Below are positions 61,650 to 64,000 of a DNA stretch of 64,000 nucleotides, one piece after another. Position 1 is the stretch's first letter, and every line of letters begins with the position of its first letter. The stretch comes from Basidiobolus meristosporus CBS 931.73. Taxonomy: Eukaryota > Basidiobolomycota > Basidiobolomycetes > Basidiobolales > Basidiobolaceae. The position numbers and the translations under genes were made by a program. The notes under the pieces were generated by a model. The model saw only the letters and a list, made by a program, of their open reading frames with translations, ran no database searches and was not told the origin of the DNA. The stretch is taken from contig MCFE01000243.1 in assembly GCA_002104905.1 (NCBI GenBank), positions 53,349 through 117,348 of the forward strand. Direction: 5' to 3'.

Positions 61650-63756
61650 GGGGAGACAGTCACCAACAGGTGAAATCTTTATTTCAGTTGAAACAAAGAA
61701 GCCAGCGCTACTGTTGTAGCTTTGATACAAGAGTGTGTAGCTGAGGGGAATTTGTAGGTAAGTTAATAAGAAGTGATGATAGTTATTCAGTGCTCAAGAC
61801 ACTGTTCAGTGGGAAGGGGGGTAGCAAGAGAGGTAAGAATGACTTGTGAACAACATTAATGAGGGGAATGTGATAAGGATTGATATTCATCATAAAGGGA
61901 GTGTGCTGCTGCAGATATTGCTGCCAAAGGTCTGTCAAGTACTTCAGGTAGGCCAGCTTGGGTTTTTCTGACTGCAGAATATAGTGAGCAAACTTCTTGA
62001 CTTCAGGATCTCCAAGTATAGTTCTCCAGCAGGAGCCAGGTGTTGTGTGGTGTGTTCTCTTCCAGGCCTTAATCAGTGGGTTGTTGCAGTGGTGAAGTCT
62101 GAGATATAATCTGGTTCTAAGGTAGAGAAGTCTGATCTTATAGGGCATAAACCCAAAAGCACCAAGAATAGCATGTCTGTAGGGGCATTCAGGCAAATGA
62201 GGCACCAAGGAGGTAATGCACCATACTGCAAACTTGTCAAGCTTAGTGCAGTCTCTAGAAGTAAGAGAGAGAAGTGGTAAGCCAAATTCCAGGACAGGGA
62301 AGACAAACTGCTTGAGTAGAAGGAGACAGCTGGGAGCTGAAGTTGTAGGAGGAGTAACAGCCAGTAGCTTGTGGAGTGCCTGTCTTGCTAGGATAATTCT
62401 CTTCTTCAGGTGTGCTCCAGAGTCTAGTCCAGTAGGAAGGAAAGGAAAGCCAAGATATGTAGCAGAAACCTGAGCAGGTAGAGTGGAGTTCTCCAAGTTG
62501 ATGGGAGAGCCCAAAGGTACTGTCTTTGCAATGGAAAGCTGGAGATTATTCTTCTGCAGATACTGGTGGATGGTCTGGGAGTCTTGTTGCACATTGGAGG
62601 AGGATATTCTGATGTCATCAGCAAAGAGAGTAACCAGGCAGTCAGCTGAGAGTCTTGGGAAATCATTCAGGAAGATGGCAAACAGTATAGGACCAAGCAC
62701 AGAGCCTTGAACCACTCCATTAGGAACTGAGAACACAGCTGATTGCTCACTTGGGTGCAGAATTCTTGCTTGTGGATCCAGAAACAGAGACCTGACAAGG
62801 AGGGTGAGAGAGGTACTGGAGAAGCATTGCAACTTGGACCAAAGCAGATTTCTGTCAACTGAATCAAAGGCCTTAGTAATATCAAACAGAACAGAGGGAT
62901 ACTTGCACTGGAGAGAGTGATCTTGGCTAAGTATGACTGCATATTCCAAGGAGAGGCCAGGAACAAAGCCAAACTGTGCAGGATGAAACTTGAGAGAGTC
63001 AGAGTAGAGCTCCTGAGCAAGCAGAAGCTCAAACACCTTTCTGCAGGTGGGCAGCAGAGATATTGGCCTGTAGGAGCTAGGATCCAGGTGCTTTCCTTTA
63101 CCCTTGTACAGTGGCAGAACATTTGCAAAGGACCATTCCTCAGGAGTAGAAAGCTGGGCTGAGCATTGCTGAAACAGTGGAAGCAGAAGTGCAGACATGG
63201 CCTTGGTACTAGTCTTCAGAAGCTCATAGGAGATTGTGTCCACACCTGGAGCAGTAGAGTTGGGAAGCCTCTTGAGCACATTATGGATTCTCCTTTGATC
63301 AAGTGCAAGTGGGATGGGCAGAGTCTGGAAGTCAGGATGAAAGCCAGGAGTTGAGTACTGCTTTGTAGAGAAGAAGATGTTAGCCAGCTGTTCTGTTGAA
63401 GGTAACTTCCTGGAAGAGGGCCTCATTGCCCTGTAGAGTCTTGATACTGTTCTTGTTATAGAGTTGGAAGATTGCAGAGGCAAGGAACTCATAATATGAT
63501 CCCAGAGCTGAGTATGCAGAGTGTGGTGAATTGCCTTGGAGTGGTGTATTGCTGTCAGGAGGAGTTTCTCTGTTTTTGGGTTAGGGAAGCTCAGGTAGCT
63601 TTGTTGCAGGGCTGAAACAATGGATTCCCATTTTCTTGAGGTAACAGCAGTAGTCTTGCATGGCAGTGAGAGGGAGGCAGACACCAGAATCAGATGCTTC
63701 ACAAAGAGCCAGGCAAAGTTGAGATCATCTGGCAGAGAAAGCAGCAAACTGGCAAG
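61650..63756 (-). mobile_element. LINE-A copy 5, truncated in ORF2
   Basis: Runs from the C-tract RNA 3' end to the region just before the RT N-terminal extension. Homology ends at 63756 (GGCAAGC), where TTAGGGTTAGGG starts. Reverse-transcriptase blocks are intact. A substitution near 61784 turns a Glu codon into a stop 24 codons before the natural end. It is the second element from the chromosome end. Confidence 0.92.
61783..63756 (-). pseudogene. LINE-A ORF2 fragment in copy 5 (reverse transcriptase)
   Basis: The frame covers the RT from before WSFANVLPLYKGKG through LVTLFADDIRI to the C-terminal helical region, ending early at 61783. It has no start codon of its own: upstream in frame lie the telomeric repeats and the 34-bp copy 6, so any start in that direction is chimeric. 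It lacks ORF1 and the endonuclease. Confidence 0.85.
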
Positions 63757-63768
63757 CTTAGGGTTAGG
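63757..63768 (+). repeat. Last internal telomeric tract
   Basis: Exactly TTAGGGTTAGGG, between truncated LINE-A copy 5 and the 34-bp copy 6. Confidence 0.95.
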
Positions 63769-63802
63769 GGGGGAGACAGTCACCAACAGGTGAAATCTTT
63801 AT
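63769..63802 (-). mobile_element. LINE-A copy 6, 34-bp terminal remnant
   Basis: GGGGAGACAGTCACC and onward to GAAATCTTTAT: only the last 34 bases of LINE-A RNA, with the terminal hairpin and C-tract. TTAGGG repeats stand on both sides. It is the outermost non-telomeric sequence of the chromosome. Confidence 0.93.
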
Positions 63803-64000
63803 TTAGGGTTAGGGTTAGGGTTAGGGTTAGGGTTAGGGTTAGGGTTAGGGTTAGGGTTAGGGTTAGGGTTAGGGTTAGGGTTAGGGTTAGGGTTAGGGTT
63901 AGGGTTAGGGTTAGGGTTAGGGTTAGGGTTAGGGTTAGGGTTAGGGTTAGGGTTAGGGTTAGGGTTAGGGTTAGGGTTAGGGTTAGGGTTAGGGTTAGGG
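63803..64000 (+). repeat. Telomere, 33 uninterrupted TTAGGG repeats
   Basis: 198 bases of perfect TTAGGG running off the window with the G-rich strand pointing outward (5' to 3' to the right). The orientation shows this is a true right chromosome end and that telomerase-type repeats are in use. Confidence 0.98.

Noticed and set aside
63757-63786. Start of the long minus-strand frame 61783-63786 as a real N-terminus
   Set aside because: The first ten codons come from the 34-bp LINE-A remnant and the telomeric repeats read in antisense, from a TTG. It is a chance fusion.

Overview
The window is the right-hand end of a fungal chromosome. It finishes in 33 uninterrupted TTAGGG repeats (63803-64000), and most of the right half is subtelomeric. 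The left-hand genes have short introns with GT..AG borders and CTAAC-like branch sites. They encode fungal-type proteins: a formin, a heme-thiolate peroxidase and a site-2 protease. An early-diverging filamentous fungus (Mucoromycota or Zoopagomycota grade) would fit, but the species cannot be fixed from sequence alone.

Region 1 (1-10003) is ordinary gene space: the end of a Sel1-repeat protein, a nine-exon formin with a Ras-association-like N-terminal region, GBD/FH3, FH1, FH2 and DAD, a short chloroperoxidase/peroxygenase, and a nine-exon S2P-type intramembrane metalloprotease.

Region 2 (10887-33622) is one very large, intronless, bacterial-style nonribosomal peptide synthetase. Its order is A-T-E / C-A-T-E / C-A-T / C-A-T-E / C-A-T / C-A-T-TE, so a hexapeptide with D-residues at positions 1, 2 and 4 and thioesterase release is expected. 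One frameshift in a CTAT microsatellite splits it inside the fifth carrier domain. Two epimerization domains share a 479-bp near-identical block.

Region 3 (33623-38522) is decayed DNA: a possible membrane-protein remnant and a Ty1/copia element with a 3' LTR. The copia remnant is cut off exactly at a TTAGGG tract.

Region 4 (38523-48100 and 54697-64000) is the most striking part. It is a head-to-tail array of retroelements, all on the minus strand and all with their RNA 3' ends facing the centromere. Nearly every junction carries TTAGGG repeats. Members are a non-LTR retrotransposon (LINE-A, six copies, the shortest 34 bp), a second LINE family (LINE-B, one long and one short copy), a tRNA-derived SINE with a LINE-A-like tail (four copies), and an element coding only for an ORF1-like protein. 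This is the geometry expected if retroelement RNA is reverse-transcribed from the G-rich 3' end of a chromosome (or a nick in a telomeric tract) and telomerase then caps the truncated end.

Region 5 (48100-54696) is an island of non-array DNA between the two array halves. It holds 148-bp tandem repeats, broken pieces of NRPS genes, and a family of small secreted-protein genes, two intact and several decayed. Its right edge is cut off at a telomeric tract, suggesting a second chromosome break that was healed.
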